Source of the DNA: Silene conica
Taxonomy: Eukaryota > Streptophyta > Magnoliopsida > Caryophyllales > Caryophyllaceae
Direction of reading: 5' to 3'
DNA: 64,000 nucleotides
NCBI GenBank assembly: GCA_029255685.2
Contig: CM055318.2
Span: 12,839,001 to 12,903,000 of the forward strand
Part shown: positions 55,460 through 64,000 of the stretch, piece by piece
Layout of the letters: every line of letters begins with the position of its first letter
Numbering within the stretch: position 1 is the stretch's first letter
Notes under the pieces: generated by a model
The model's database searches: none
The model's input: only the letters and a program-made list of their open reading frames with translations
What the model was told of the DNA's origin: nothing
Program-made: the position numbers and the translations under genes

Positions 55460-56842
55460 TTTCCATCAAGTGGAAATGGAGCCATGGAGGTAGGTTATGG
55501 CGTGTGGGTAATGGGAGTTCAATCGGGGTGTGGGATGAATCTTGGCTTCCGGGAGAGCGTGGGGGACGTGCGCCAGCTCCAAACTTGGAGTCTGATCCAT
55601 CTATGAGAGTGGCTGATTTTATTGATATGGAGAAGGGTGTGTGGCGTTATGATATTATTGACCATGTTTTATGTGATGAGGATGCTCGACTAGTGTACAG
55701 CCTTCCGCTCAACAGACTTCTTCCTCCCGACATTTTATTTTGGTGGCCTACTAAAGATGGCTGCTATTCGGTGAAGTCGGGTTATTGGCTTGGGATGGGT
55801 CCTCACCTTCAGTTTGGGGTATCGGCGGTTCCGGGAGTGGAAGCAAAAGTTTGGAAAATGCTATGGATGTTGCCCGTTCCACCAAAGCTTATACATTTTT
55901 TATGGAGAGCATGTAATGGTACCCTTGCGGTACGCGTGAATTTGTACCGACGCCATTGCTGCCCATCGAGCATCTGTGAGTTTTGTGGGGAGGACGATGA
56001 GTCGGAATTACACGCATTGGTGTTATGTCCTTGGGCACAATCTTTTTGGCTGTCGAGTGAGGCCGCGGACATCATTCGTACTGCCCCTGCTATGGGCTTT
56101 GCTGCTTGGTTTTGCTGGTGTATGGAACGTGTGGACAGGGAGGGTAGGTGTCTGTTCTTGGCCCGGCTTTGGGCCCTTTGGTCCATTCGTAATTCGAGAA
56201 TTTTCGAAGAACCGCCCCGGTCACCAGAGGTTGTCATTATGGGATTCATTAAACTGGTGCAAGATTATCAAGGATGGCGAAAGGGGTCGGGGATTGCATC
56301 TCCCTCTGTTGGGCTGTTGGGGTCTATTTCGTGGTCACCTCCTCCTCGACATTTAATTAAGCTTAATACGGATGCGGCAGTTATGGATGACGGGACCATA
56401 GGACTGGGCGTGGTGGGTCGGGACTGGCAGGGTACGATTGTGTTGGTGGCGGGCAGTAGGGTCAGGGCAGGCTGGACAGTTGAGATGGCAGAGGCAAAGG
56501 CCATGGCCTTCGGTTTGGAAGAGGCGCGGGATATGGGGTTTGTGCACGTGGTTTTAGAATCCGACGCGATTACGGTTGTGCGTGCTGCGCAGAAATGTTC
56601 AGTAAATCGAAGTCCTTTTGATTTGTGTATTCAGGAAGTTTGCCATATAGCTCTTTCGATCGATTGTACTGGTTATGTTCATGTTCGACGCGAAGGGAAT
56701 ACCGTGGCCCATTGGTGTGCTCGTTTGTGTAGGAACGTTGGAGAGCAAATTGTATTTGTTAACAATTTCCCCGAGTCCGTTCTTCATCTGGCGGAACTCG
56801 ATTTGTTTTAATATAAGTTTTCTTTTTCCTTGCAAAAAAAAA
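55460..56842 (+). mobile_element. 5'-truncated LINE remnant
   Basis: Only the 3' part of a LINE is present, ending in an A tract (56834-56842). Its 5' boundary coincides with the end of the probable LTR at 55459. No target duplication found. It is GC-richer than the flanks, as in the other LINE. Confidence 0.8.
55462..56811 (+). pseudogene. LINE ORF2 C-terminal part: zinc-binding and RNase H domains, frame open
   Basis: About 449 codons are open without a stop. The start has RLWRVGNGSSIGVWDESWLP, the region after the reverse transcriptase. A zinc-binding domain follows (PKLIHFLWRACNGTL, then C-x2-C...H...C in CEFCGEDDESELHALVLC). The C-terminal RNase H has KLNTDAAV, EMAEAKAMAFGLEEA, VLESDAITVV and REGNTVAHWCAR. 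Endonuclease and reverse transcriptase are absent, so it cannot retrotranspose. It belongs to a different LINE family from the copy at 39823-44477, judged by protein sequence. The ATG at 55375 lies in LTR sequence and is probably accidental. Confidence 0.85.
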
Positions 56843-56849
56843 GACTTTA

Positions 56850-57230
56850 GAACGTCTTAAGACAAGACTCACTCAAAACTACCAATAATCTAGTAAAGTC
56901 TTAACAAAGTCTTAAATTGAGTCTTGGAAATCCACGACTCAACTTAAGACTTTGGTTGAGTCTTGACCCCACTTTTATTAAAATTATCCAATGAGCGGTT
57001 GACATGTGTCATTTCTTTTTGTAAAAAAAAGGTAATGTAAAAAAAGTAAAGTCTGAGGCAAATCTGACGGTTAATGTATAAAGTTTGGGTGAGTCTGATG
57101 TGGGTCTGAACAATAAAGAAATAATAAAAGTTAGTGAAAAACTGATGTGGCTGAATCTTAAGACTTTGGCCGATCTGACCAATAATGTTACCCTTAGTTT
57201 TGATGGGAATATTATAATTATGGTTCATAT
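56850..57230. repeat. MITE-like stretch with AAGACT/AGTCTT palindromes
   Basis: Many inverted AAGACTC/GAGTCTT pairs, such as GACTCAACTTAAGACTTTGG followed by TTGAGTCTTG near 56935-56968. A large foldback is likely, but termini and target duplication are not clear. Confidence 0.4.
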
Positions 57231-58057
57231 TTTTTGAAGGTATTTAGGATTCATTATCCCAAGTAATAGAGAATTTAATGGAAATAAACGTAATCTATAG
57301 AATCAGAATCTATTTCTATAAAAGGAGTAGAATTTAACTCATTCTGATTGACTCTTTGAAACAAGAAAAACTATCCACTAACATTTAGTTTGATTTAATT
57401 TCCCTCTCTCCTAAATTCAAAATTCTCATTCCTAATTACGTAATCGATTGCAGTATTATATTTCGTCATATTGTCATAATAAAATACGATACGATCAAAT
57501 TATTGTTCATCGAAAATATAAATAACAGTATAAAATGTTTCAATAAAATACGATATAGAACGGTCCAAAAATCAAATCCGAAAAACAAAAAATTACAAAC
57601 ACGAAAAATAATTACAGTCCAAAAATTAAATTACATTATATTCTCCAATTTTCCAATCAAATCAAATATAAATTAAGATACCAAACAAAATAAAATATGG
57701 TAAAATACGATATATATATATATATATATATACAACGGTCTAATATATATCAAAATTATTACATTTTCACCAATATCGTAATAAAAATCCTGTATATTAG
57801 AAAAAAAACTGAAAATCAGCACAAAAAATGAACAAAAAGGGGAATTCCAACCTAAATAACTCAAAGTCAACTAAAAATTATTCAGCTGGGGATATTACGT
57901 TTATTAATCAGGTTGCATATTAATGGTTAATGATAATACTAATTACGAAGTATAATACTAATACTAATAAAATACTGGAATAAAATATTGGAAATAAACT
58001 GAAAATCTGCAAATTATAATTTTATTACGCTAAAAAACTGCAAATTAATCTTATTCT
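57231..58057. other. AT-rich sequence with a (TA)n microsatellite
   Basis: A (TA)n run of about 11 units lies at 57710-57732. No gene; short frames here are low-complexity. Confidence 0.5.
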
Positions 58058-58530
58058 AGGTAACACCAATACGGACACGGACACGGACATGACACGAACA
58101 CGTGACATGGCATATCCTGAAATTTAGGACACGGGACACGTTATTTAGATTTAATAAAATATACATTTTATAGTTATAAATGTTTGATTTCATTTTTCTA
58201 AACGTATTTGATATTAATTTAAAATAAGTAAAAGTAAAACTTGCCCTTGATAATAACTCATTTTCATTTCTCATCCGAACCAATATTCTAATTAATCTTT
58301 TTCGATAGCGCATTTCTCATCTGAAGAACATCATTCACCCCAAATGTTGACCAAATACCGTGGACACGCCCCAAATAACATGGACACGCGTCAGACACGT
58401 ACCCAAATAAATGTAGAAAGTTAGACACGACTTTATAGGTGTCCGAGACGTTTCGGCATGTGTCCGTGGAGTGTCGGTGTGGGGCACGGTGTCGTACACG
58501 GTACGACTCATTACGAGAAGTGTCGGTGCG
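58058..58530. repeat. GGACACG-rich element
   Basis: The left side has CGGACACGGACACGGACATG; the right side has inverted GTGTCCG/GTGTCGG motifs and ends GAAGTGTCGGTG. Together they make a loose inverted arrangement typical of a MITE. Non-coding. Confidence 0.45.
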
Positions 58531-58531
58531 A

Positions 58532-58908
58532 AGGGTTTTTTTGTCTAACACCACCTTTAAAAAACTGTTTCTTCCAAACACCACCTTTAAAAAAATAATT
58601 TGTCAAACACCACCTTTAATATTTTTTTTTTGTCAAACACCACATTTTGGCCAAAGTTTCAGCGTTTATGATGGGGTGACTTTCAGTCGATATTTGAGAT
58701 AGCAAACAAGGTCGGTTTAGAGTGTTATTGAACTCGTTGGAAAGATGGGAGTACAATCTTTCCAACGGTTGTCAACACGGTGGTTAAAGATGTCCTTATG
58801 TGGGGTATATTGATGTGTAAAATAGGTGGTGTTTGACAAATTATTTTTTTAAAGGTGGTGTTTGGAAGAAACAGTTTTTTAAAGGTGGTGTTAGACAAAA
58901 AAAACCCT
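58532..58908. mobile_element. Foldback MITE with CACCACCTTTAAA arms
   Basis: 377 bp with inverted arms of about 85 bp. The left reads AGGGTTTTTTTGTCTAACAC and three CACCACCTTTAA units; the right is the near-exact reverse complement ending AAAAACCCT. The core is about 200 bp of unrelated sequence. No convincing target duplication. It directly abuts the GGACACG-rich element. Confidence 0.8.
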
Positions 58909-59061
58909 AAAAAGAACACACAGGTAGGTAATAAAAAAACACGGGATCAATAATTCTAATAAAAAATCCGTTAATTCTGAAACCATAACAAATAAATTTG
59001 CCTTTACATTTGTAATGAAATAGGTCGGATTTTATAGCAGAAAAAAATGGTCTATTTTAGT

Positions 59062-59426
59062 AAGGATTAATTGATAATAATACTCTGAACTATGGGTGTC
59101 CTGCTCAAAATACTCCAAACTCTATTTTAATTATCAATATAACCAACTAATGCTCTGATTCGCTTTTATTATAATATATGACCTACTACCTGCTACGTAA
59201 GTAAAGAAATTTCTAACCGTTCTTTAACCCGTAATTCTGGTTTTACTTCTTGTTAATCTATTCACCTAATCACACCATTAAAACATGCTAAAATAAGTCA
59301 ACAAAACAACAAATTCTATTCAAAGCAAATTAGGGCATTAGTTGGTTATATTGGTAGTTAAAATAGAGTTTGAAGTATTTTGAGCAGGACACCCATAGTT
59401 CGGAATATTCTTATTAATTAATCCTT
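59062..59426. mobile_element. MITE with long inverted termini (365 bp)
   Basis: Inverted arms of about 90 bp: AAGGATTAATTGATAATAAT...GAACTATGGGTGTCCTGCTC at the left, with the matching inverse at the right ending ...ATTAATCCTT. TTAGT flanks both sides (59057-59061 and 59427-59431). The centre is AT-rich and non-coding. Superfamily uncertain. Confidence 0.8.
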
Positions 59427-59431
59427 TTAGT

Positions 59432-60588
59432 AATTGATGATTTATAATAATTTATATATTATCTACTTAATTTTTATTTTGAATTATATTTGTATTAATT
59501 AGTCACATATTTACAAGTAACCAAATATTTAAAAACAGACAATGTACGGGTATAAATAAAACTAGTATGATAGTTGAAGTGAAAGAGTGCCACTGACTTC
59601 TACACGATCAGGATATATCTTACTAGTATATGTTAAAAGGTAATTTTGAGCGTATGACGATAATTCTTCTCTTCCTCTATTAATGTGGAATAATTTTTAC
59701 ATGTGGAATTTTCGGGTTTTTTCATACGAATAATCTCTCCCTTTTTTAATCTTTATATCAAAAACATGGAAAAATAGAGCCGGAACGGAATAAGTATCTA
59801 TTAAAAAAGACTGGGGTGAGAAAAAACTAAAGTGTGGTCAAAGAAATGGAGCTTCTAGTAAGTCAGGAAGAGTAATTAGGTATTCTTGTAACTAAGTGGC
59901 TAAAACGCACACGAAACCATAGCAATCATATATGAATATGATATACATACTATTTCCACGACAACAGATTAGAGCAATTAGAATGTAGTAAACAATATCC
60001 TTGTGGTCGTTTTCTTCATATTTAATGGAATAGTAATACTGGCATTATGGGGCAATGGAGCTTGGGAGGTTAGCAAGGGCGTTCGCCTCAGTTAAAGGAT
60101 GAAAATTTCGCTAATTTTAATTTAATTTTTTTATTTTTTAGAGTTTATCGTATACTATTATGAGTTTGCCTCGCTAAAAGCTTTTAACTCTACTAATGCT
60201 AGTAGAGTTTGACAACTCTTAATTATTTGTGAATTTCAGGTTATATACAGTTTGAGTTTGCTTTCGTTGGGTGTCTAGCTAGTATTTGCAATATTTCTTT
60301 TGGAAAACTAGGATAAAGTCATTAATTATAATCTAAACCATTTTTAAGTAAGTTGGCTCCACTATAATCAACAAAAATTCATACAAAGTAACGTAGTTTT
60401 AATTTTTTTTTTTTCGAAAATCCCCACCATTTATTAATTTATAAATGATTTCTTTTAGCAATTAAATACAACTCTTTGAGTATATGCTAATTTGCCAATC
60501 CCAAATTTTGATATGTGAGTAAATAATAATTATTGTGTAAACTGTCCCATGGCATGAAATAATTCTTTAAAATAAAAATACTTGTTTA
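59432..60588. other. Unassigned AT-rich sequence
   Basis: No gene recognised. A CTAGT preceded by GTACGGGTATAAATAAAA at about 59547-59566 could be a lone Helitron 3' end, but its hairpin partner is missing. Confidence 0.4.
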
Positions 60589-60589
60589 T

Positions 60590-60848
60590 TGCTTTTATGG
60601 TAATAAATGAGCTTTTAACTAATAAGAAACTCGTCTCTGTTGATGATTTTGCTCTACGTATAGATGCATTATACGGATTTTTCTAGGTTTGAAGTTTCTA
60701 CTCATCTACAATAAGATCATGCGGTAATATGATTTTTCTAGGTTTGAAGTTGCTTTTATGGTAATAAATGAGCTTTTAACTAATAAGAAACTCGTCTCTG
60801 TCGATGATTTTGCTCTACGTATAGATGCATTATACGGATTTTTCTAGA
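60590..60848 (+). repeat. Direct duplication, about 98 bp, period 161
   Basis: Copies at 60590-60687 and 60751-60848 begin TGCTTTTATGGTAATAAATG and end ACGGATTTTTCTAG. I see one difference (TGTTGATG versus TGTCGATG). A GATTTTTCTAGGTTTGAAGT block also occurs at both 60675 and 60731. Recent duplication. Confidence 0.92.
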
Positions 60849-60852
60849 TTAT

Positions 60853-62158
60853 TGAGTTATTGTTATCTTCCTCATCCACATTCCACAATAAAATTATTTG
60901 TAATCACACCTTCACAAGTACTTGAAAAAACCGTTCTACACCAAATTAACTATTATTTTACTAAGCCATCGATCCTTACAAATTGTTAGCAGTAAAAATT
61001 GACTGCCTTTATGTATCTATTATTTTAAGAGTTAGAAAACCTATAAGAGAAGGGGTTGTTAATTGGGTCAGTACAAAATTAGATACATAAAGCAAGGGTC
61101 AGGTCCAAAAGAGAATCTGGAAGGCAGCAAACCCAAATGAAGTCCAACGGAGCAAAAATCCAACGTCTGAAGAAAGGATGGAATCAGCGGATGTGAGCGG
61201 TTATTCAACCGCTCCTCCACGCACTAAGTGAGCGGTTATGGGATGAAGTGCCTATATAAACATACTTCCTCCCACCGAGCAAAGGACAACTTAACTCAAA
61301 TCAAACAAATCAAACAACGTAGCTCTAACTTAGAACCTTAGTGTAGTCTAGTCTAGGCGTAGCTGGAGAAGTAGTAAGGCGGTGTCTATCCGATCATGGA
61401 GGTATTTCCCCATCTTTCCTTTAGATTGTAATTTAGCTTTATCAACCACAGGAATGACTTGTGTAGACTTTGGTTTGTGTGTTTGCTGATTGACATAGAT
61501 GTGGACGTATGAGATGTAGAGAATCTATATCCGTAATAAGGTTATTGTGTCATATATGTATGTATGTATAATTGACATGAGTCGAGAGTTACTTCAGGAT
61601 TAGAGTTTCGAACCGTGGGTTGAACCTTATCATGCTTTGACGATTGGGAGGCTTTTAGAGAGTGGGTTATAGAATCAACATAAGACGATATGGGAATTGA
61701 TAATGAAATAACAATAGGTAAGAGAGAGTGTGAACCCTCAACATAGTTGTTGTTGAATTTGATGATAAGCAGTTGAGACCGTATCTTGAGATTGACAGTT
61801 GGACTTCGGGTTGAAGTTGTTTTTTAGGGGGAGTGGATCGATGTAATATTTCGGAATTGAGAAAGGAAAGTGAGTCAACTTGAGGAAGAGAAAGCGAGTA
61901 AGTTATGAGACAAAAGGGTGTATGTATTCTATGGATCGAGAGTAAGTTGAGTATGTGTACGAAAGTAAGCTAAGAATATGTATTAGTGTAAGCGAGTGTT
62001 AGATGACTACCTGTATGCGGGAAATGAGTGTGAGTGTTATGGTGGAGGAGAGTGAGACTTGACTCAAATTGTGGATGAGAGCATGCGGCAACCGTAAAGC
62101 GAGAGCAAGTAAGTGTAGCTTAAGGCAAGAAGAGAGTGAAAGGAAGTCGATGTGATCA
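60853..62158. other. Promoter-like and purine-rich sequence, no gene recognised
   Basis: 61190-61260 looks like a plant promoter or LTR (see next entry). Downstream, 61400-62150 is rich in GAGAGT/AGTAAG and has no coding features. An unannotated LTR or non-coding transcript is possible; I cannot place its borders. Confidence 0.35.
61195..61260 (+). promoter_or_regulatory. Promoter-like block: palindromic AACCGCTC sites and TATA box
   Basis: GAGCGGTTATTCAACCGCTC (61195-61214) is an 8-bp perfect inverted repeat. A third GAGCGGTTAT follows near 61230, and TATATAAA lies at 61253-61260. AACCG is a core recognised by plant MYB-type factors. What it would drive is unknown. Confidence 0.4.
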
Positions 62159-62640
62159 CACTACAAAACAACAGTGCATTTGCGACGGAAAATTCCGTTG
62201 CAAATTCAACGTTCCCGTTGCAAATTCCACATTTGCGACGGAAGTGCTCTGTCGCATTTTTATGAAATTTTGCGACGGGTTTTCCGTTGCAAATGATTTT
62301 GCGATGGATTTTCCATCGCCAAACTTTTTGCGACGGAATGTTGAAAGTTAGAGTTAGTCAACATTTGCGACGGAAAGTTAGAGTTAGTCAACATTTGCGA
62401 CGAATTTTCCGTCGTAAACATTGACTGACTTTGACTTGACCAGTCAAAAGTCAAAGAAAAGTCATGGTTTGCGACGGATAATCAAAAGTCAAAGAAAAGT
62501 CATGGTTTGCGACAGATAATCCGTCGCAAACATTGACCATCTTTGACTTTTGACCAGACAAAAGTCAAAATCACTCAACTTTTGCGAAGGAAAATCTGTC
62601 GCAAACATTGACTTTCCGTCGTAAATTCTGTAGGTTTAGG
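62159..62640. mobile_element. CACTA-like terminus with TTTGCGACGG subterminal repeats
   Basis: Starts CACTACAAAACAACAG at 62159. About ten TTTGCGACGGA/TCCGTCGCAAA variants follow in both orientations to 62630, like the subterminal arrays of CACTA elements. Local tandem copies occur (GAAAGTTAGAGTTAGTCAAC twice, 62345-62400; AGTCAAAGAAAAGTCATGG twice, 62450-62505). No opposite terminus is found before the window ends, so it is truncated or incomplete here. Confidence 0.65.
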
Positions 62641-62882
62641 CAGATTTCAGCCATTTTTATGCTTTCCATTTCAGCTAACTCGCATAAAAGTGGCTGATTT
62701 CAGCCAAGCAACCCAGCACACAACAACTTGTCCGAGACAGATTTTGAAAAGTTTTTTCATAACTAAAAATAAAGTCTTATATACTTATATGTCAAAATAC
62801 ATTCGACTAAAAAACAATTTAGATTTATGATGAGTGATTATTTTATAAACTTTTACCCCCTATTTTAGCTCATTTTATATTA

Positions 62883-63139
62883 CTGCCACCATTCTTTTTA
62901 TATCACCCAATTTCTTTATACATGTTTGTCAATACTCATTTTGTTTCGATTATATCTTTAGGTACATACTACTGAAAATTATAAAATTTTGATATTCTTA
63001 ATCCTCTTATCAAGACAAATTAAAAAGATCTTACATGAATATATTTTCGTGAACGGATTGAGATAAAACCGACGTTGAATACTCGATTGTGAATAGTGTC
63101 CAAAAGGGGAATGAGGTGATATAAAAAGAATGGAGGGAG
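62883..63139. mobile_element. Stowaway-type MITE, 257 bp
   Basis: Flanked by TA (62881-62882 and 63140-63141). Termini CTGCCACCATTCTTTTTATA and CTCCCTCCATTCTTTTTATA (read inward from the right) are inverted. The inside resembles the decayed sequence at 44500-44740. Confidence 0.82.
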
Positions 63140-63364
63140 TACATTTTTACACTTTAATTAGTGATTTCACGAGCTAATTTTACTTTTTAGTTGTTTTACA
63201 AGTTTTTGTATTATTTTGTAGCAGTCTAAGCTTTAGATGCTTTTTTCCTTTCCCATTTGCAATATGGCTAAGGATAAGACCTAAATGGACTAGAAGATGT
63301 TGCATGAGTTTGCAGGAAGAAATATTAAGAGATGAGAAATGCTACATTAATCCAAAGGGATATA

Positions 63365-63520
63365 GCTAGACCTGTCAAACAGGTCGAACGGGCGGGTTGC
63401 AGGTCGGGTAGATACGGGTTCGGGTAAAATACGGGTCGGGTGTATTTCGGGTGGGGTAGAATACGGGTCATGTCTATACGGGTTCCGGGTCGGGTTCAGG
63501 TAAAAATACGGGTCAATCAA
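63365..63520. repeat. GGGTCGGGTA-rich MITE-like fragment
   Basis: Starts AGACCTGTCAAACAGGTCGA and has many CGGGTCGGGT/ATACGGGTC motifs, as in the other hAT-type elements. The far terminus and target duplication are not clear. Confidence 0.5.
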
Positions 63521-63717
63521 CATCTTTTCCACGCATTTTTTATAACCTCTTTTATATCGTAATTCTTACCCTTTTTACGTTTTCTATCCTCTTGCTCGTC
63601 TTAGTCAACTTAATTGTCACCATTTTTGCCCTCACCGCCAACATCACCATCGTTATCATCATCATCACCCTTACTAACTCGTTAAGTACGACAATGAGAC
63701 TCAAAAAAGATAACTAT

Positions 63718-64000
63718 GATGACGTGACATGTGATCTGAGGTGATGAGTGGAAGTGTTGACGCGAAGTGCGGTTCAGTTCGGCGTAATACGGTGAAAGTG
63801 ACGGTATAACACATATTTTGAGGTGATGATGTGGCATGTGGTCCTAGGCAATTATGTGGAAGGAGGTGTAAGTGACCGTGTGGCACACATTTCGATGTAA
63901 TGATGTGACATGTGGTCCGTCGAAATAATGAGGTGACAGTGCTAACGTGGAATGTAACTTGACGTACTACACTAAAAGTGACGACGTGATGACGTGGCAT
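63718..64000 (+). repeat. Degenerate minisatellite, GATGAYGTGRCATGTGGTC
   Basis: The motif GATGACGTGACATGTGATC recurs in changed form at 63718, 63825, 63899 and 63986 with irregular spacing of 74-107 bp. AAGTGACGGT/AGTGACCGTG blocks lie between. It is still running at the window edge. Minus-strand open frame 63701-64000 is a by-product. Confidence 0.55.

Noticed and set aside
63701..64000. 99-codon minus-strand frame at the window end
   Set aside because: It follows the degenerate minisatellite and has repetitive His/Thr/Ser content.

Overview
This window is nuclear DNA of a flowering plant, almost certainly a eudicot. It is AT-rich and has spliced plant genes, GT-AG introns and plant-type transposons. 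The style of its LINEs and the many GGGTC-rich hAT-type miniature elements would fit Caryophyllales, but that placement is inference. There are only three host genes: the 3' end of a CHX-type cation/H+ antiporter (2-895, +), a six-coding-exon RABC/Rab18-class small GTPase (9221-19962, +) and an intronless U-box E3 ligase of the PUB25/26 type (34470-35780, -). Everything else is mobile DNA, its decay products, or unassigned AT-rich sequence.

Layout. 1-900: CHX tail. 1870-7900: a stack of nested elements, in which an inverted-repeat element holds Helitrons and one Helitron has landed in the terminus of another. 8311-8865: a hAT MITE with a clean 8-bp target duplication, just upstream of RABC. 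9000-20400: RABC, whose introns carry tandem duplications, an 91-bp Stowaway and, in intron 5, a 3.1-kb inverted duplication of hAT transposase sequence inside a second MITE. 20400-33850: three diverged copies of a local repeat unit, opened by a young complete Ty1-copia element with LTRs that read as identical, by a PIF/Harbinger MITE and by a CACTA element. 34470-35780: the U-box gene. 36345-39800: Helitron and hAT MITE. 39823-44477: a LINE with a 17-bp target duplication and three visible ORF2 lesions. 45100-52300: inverted-repeat elements, Helitrons and a TRIM nested in a Stowaway. 52400-56850: a retroposon-like unit, a probable solo LTR and a second LINE remnant. 57000-64000: MITEs, direct repeats, a CACTA-like end and a degenerate minisatellite.

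The three host genes show no functional link. The most unusual structure is the long head-to-head hAT transposase repeat in RABC intron 5. Whenever RABC is transcribed, the pre-mRNA would contain a self-complementary transposase transcript about 1.5 kb per arm, a natural candidate for small-RNA production against hAT elements. Other well-supported points are the nested insertions that can be undone by eye (Helitron in Helitron, TRIM in Stowaway, copia and MITE in a repeat copy) and the recent copia insertion with an intact 1512-codon gag-pol frame.
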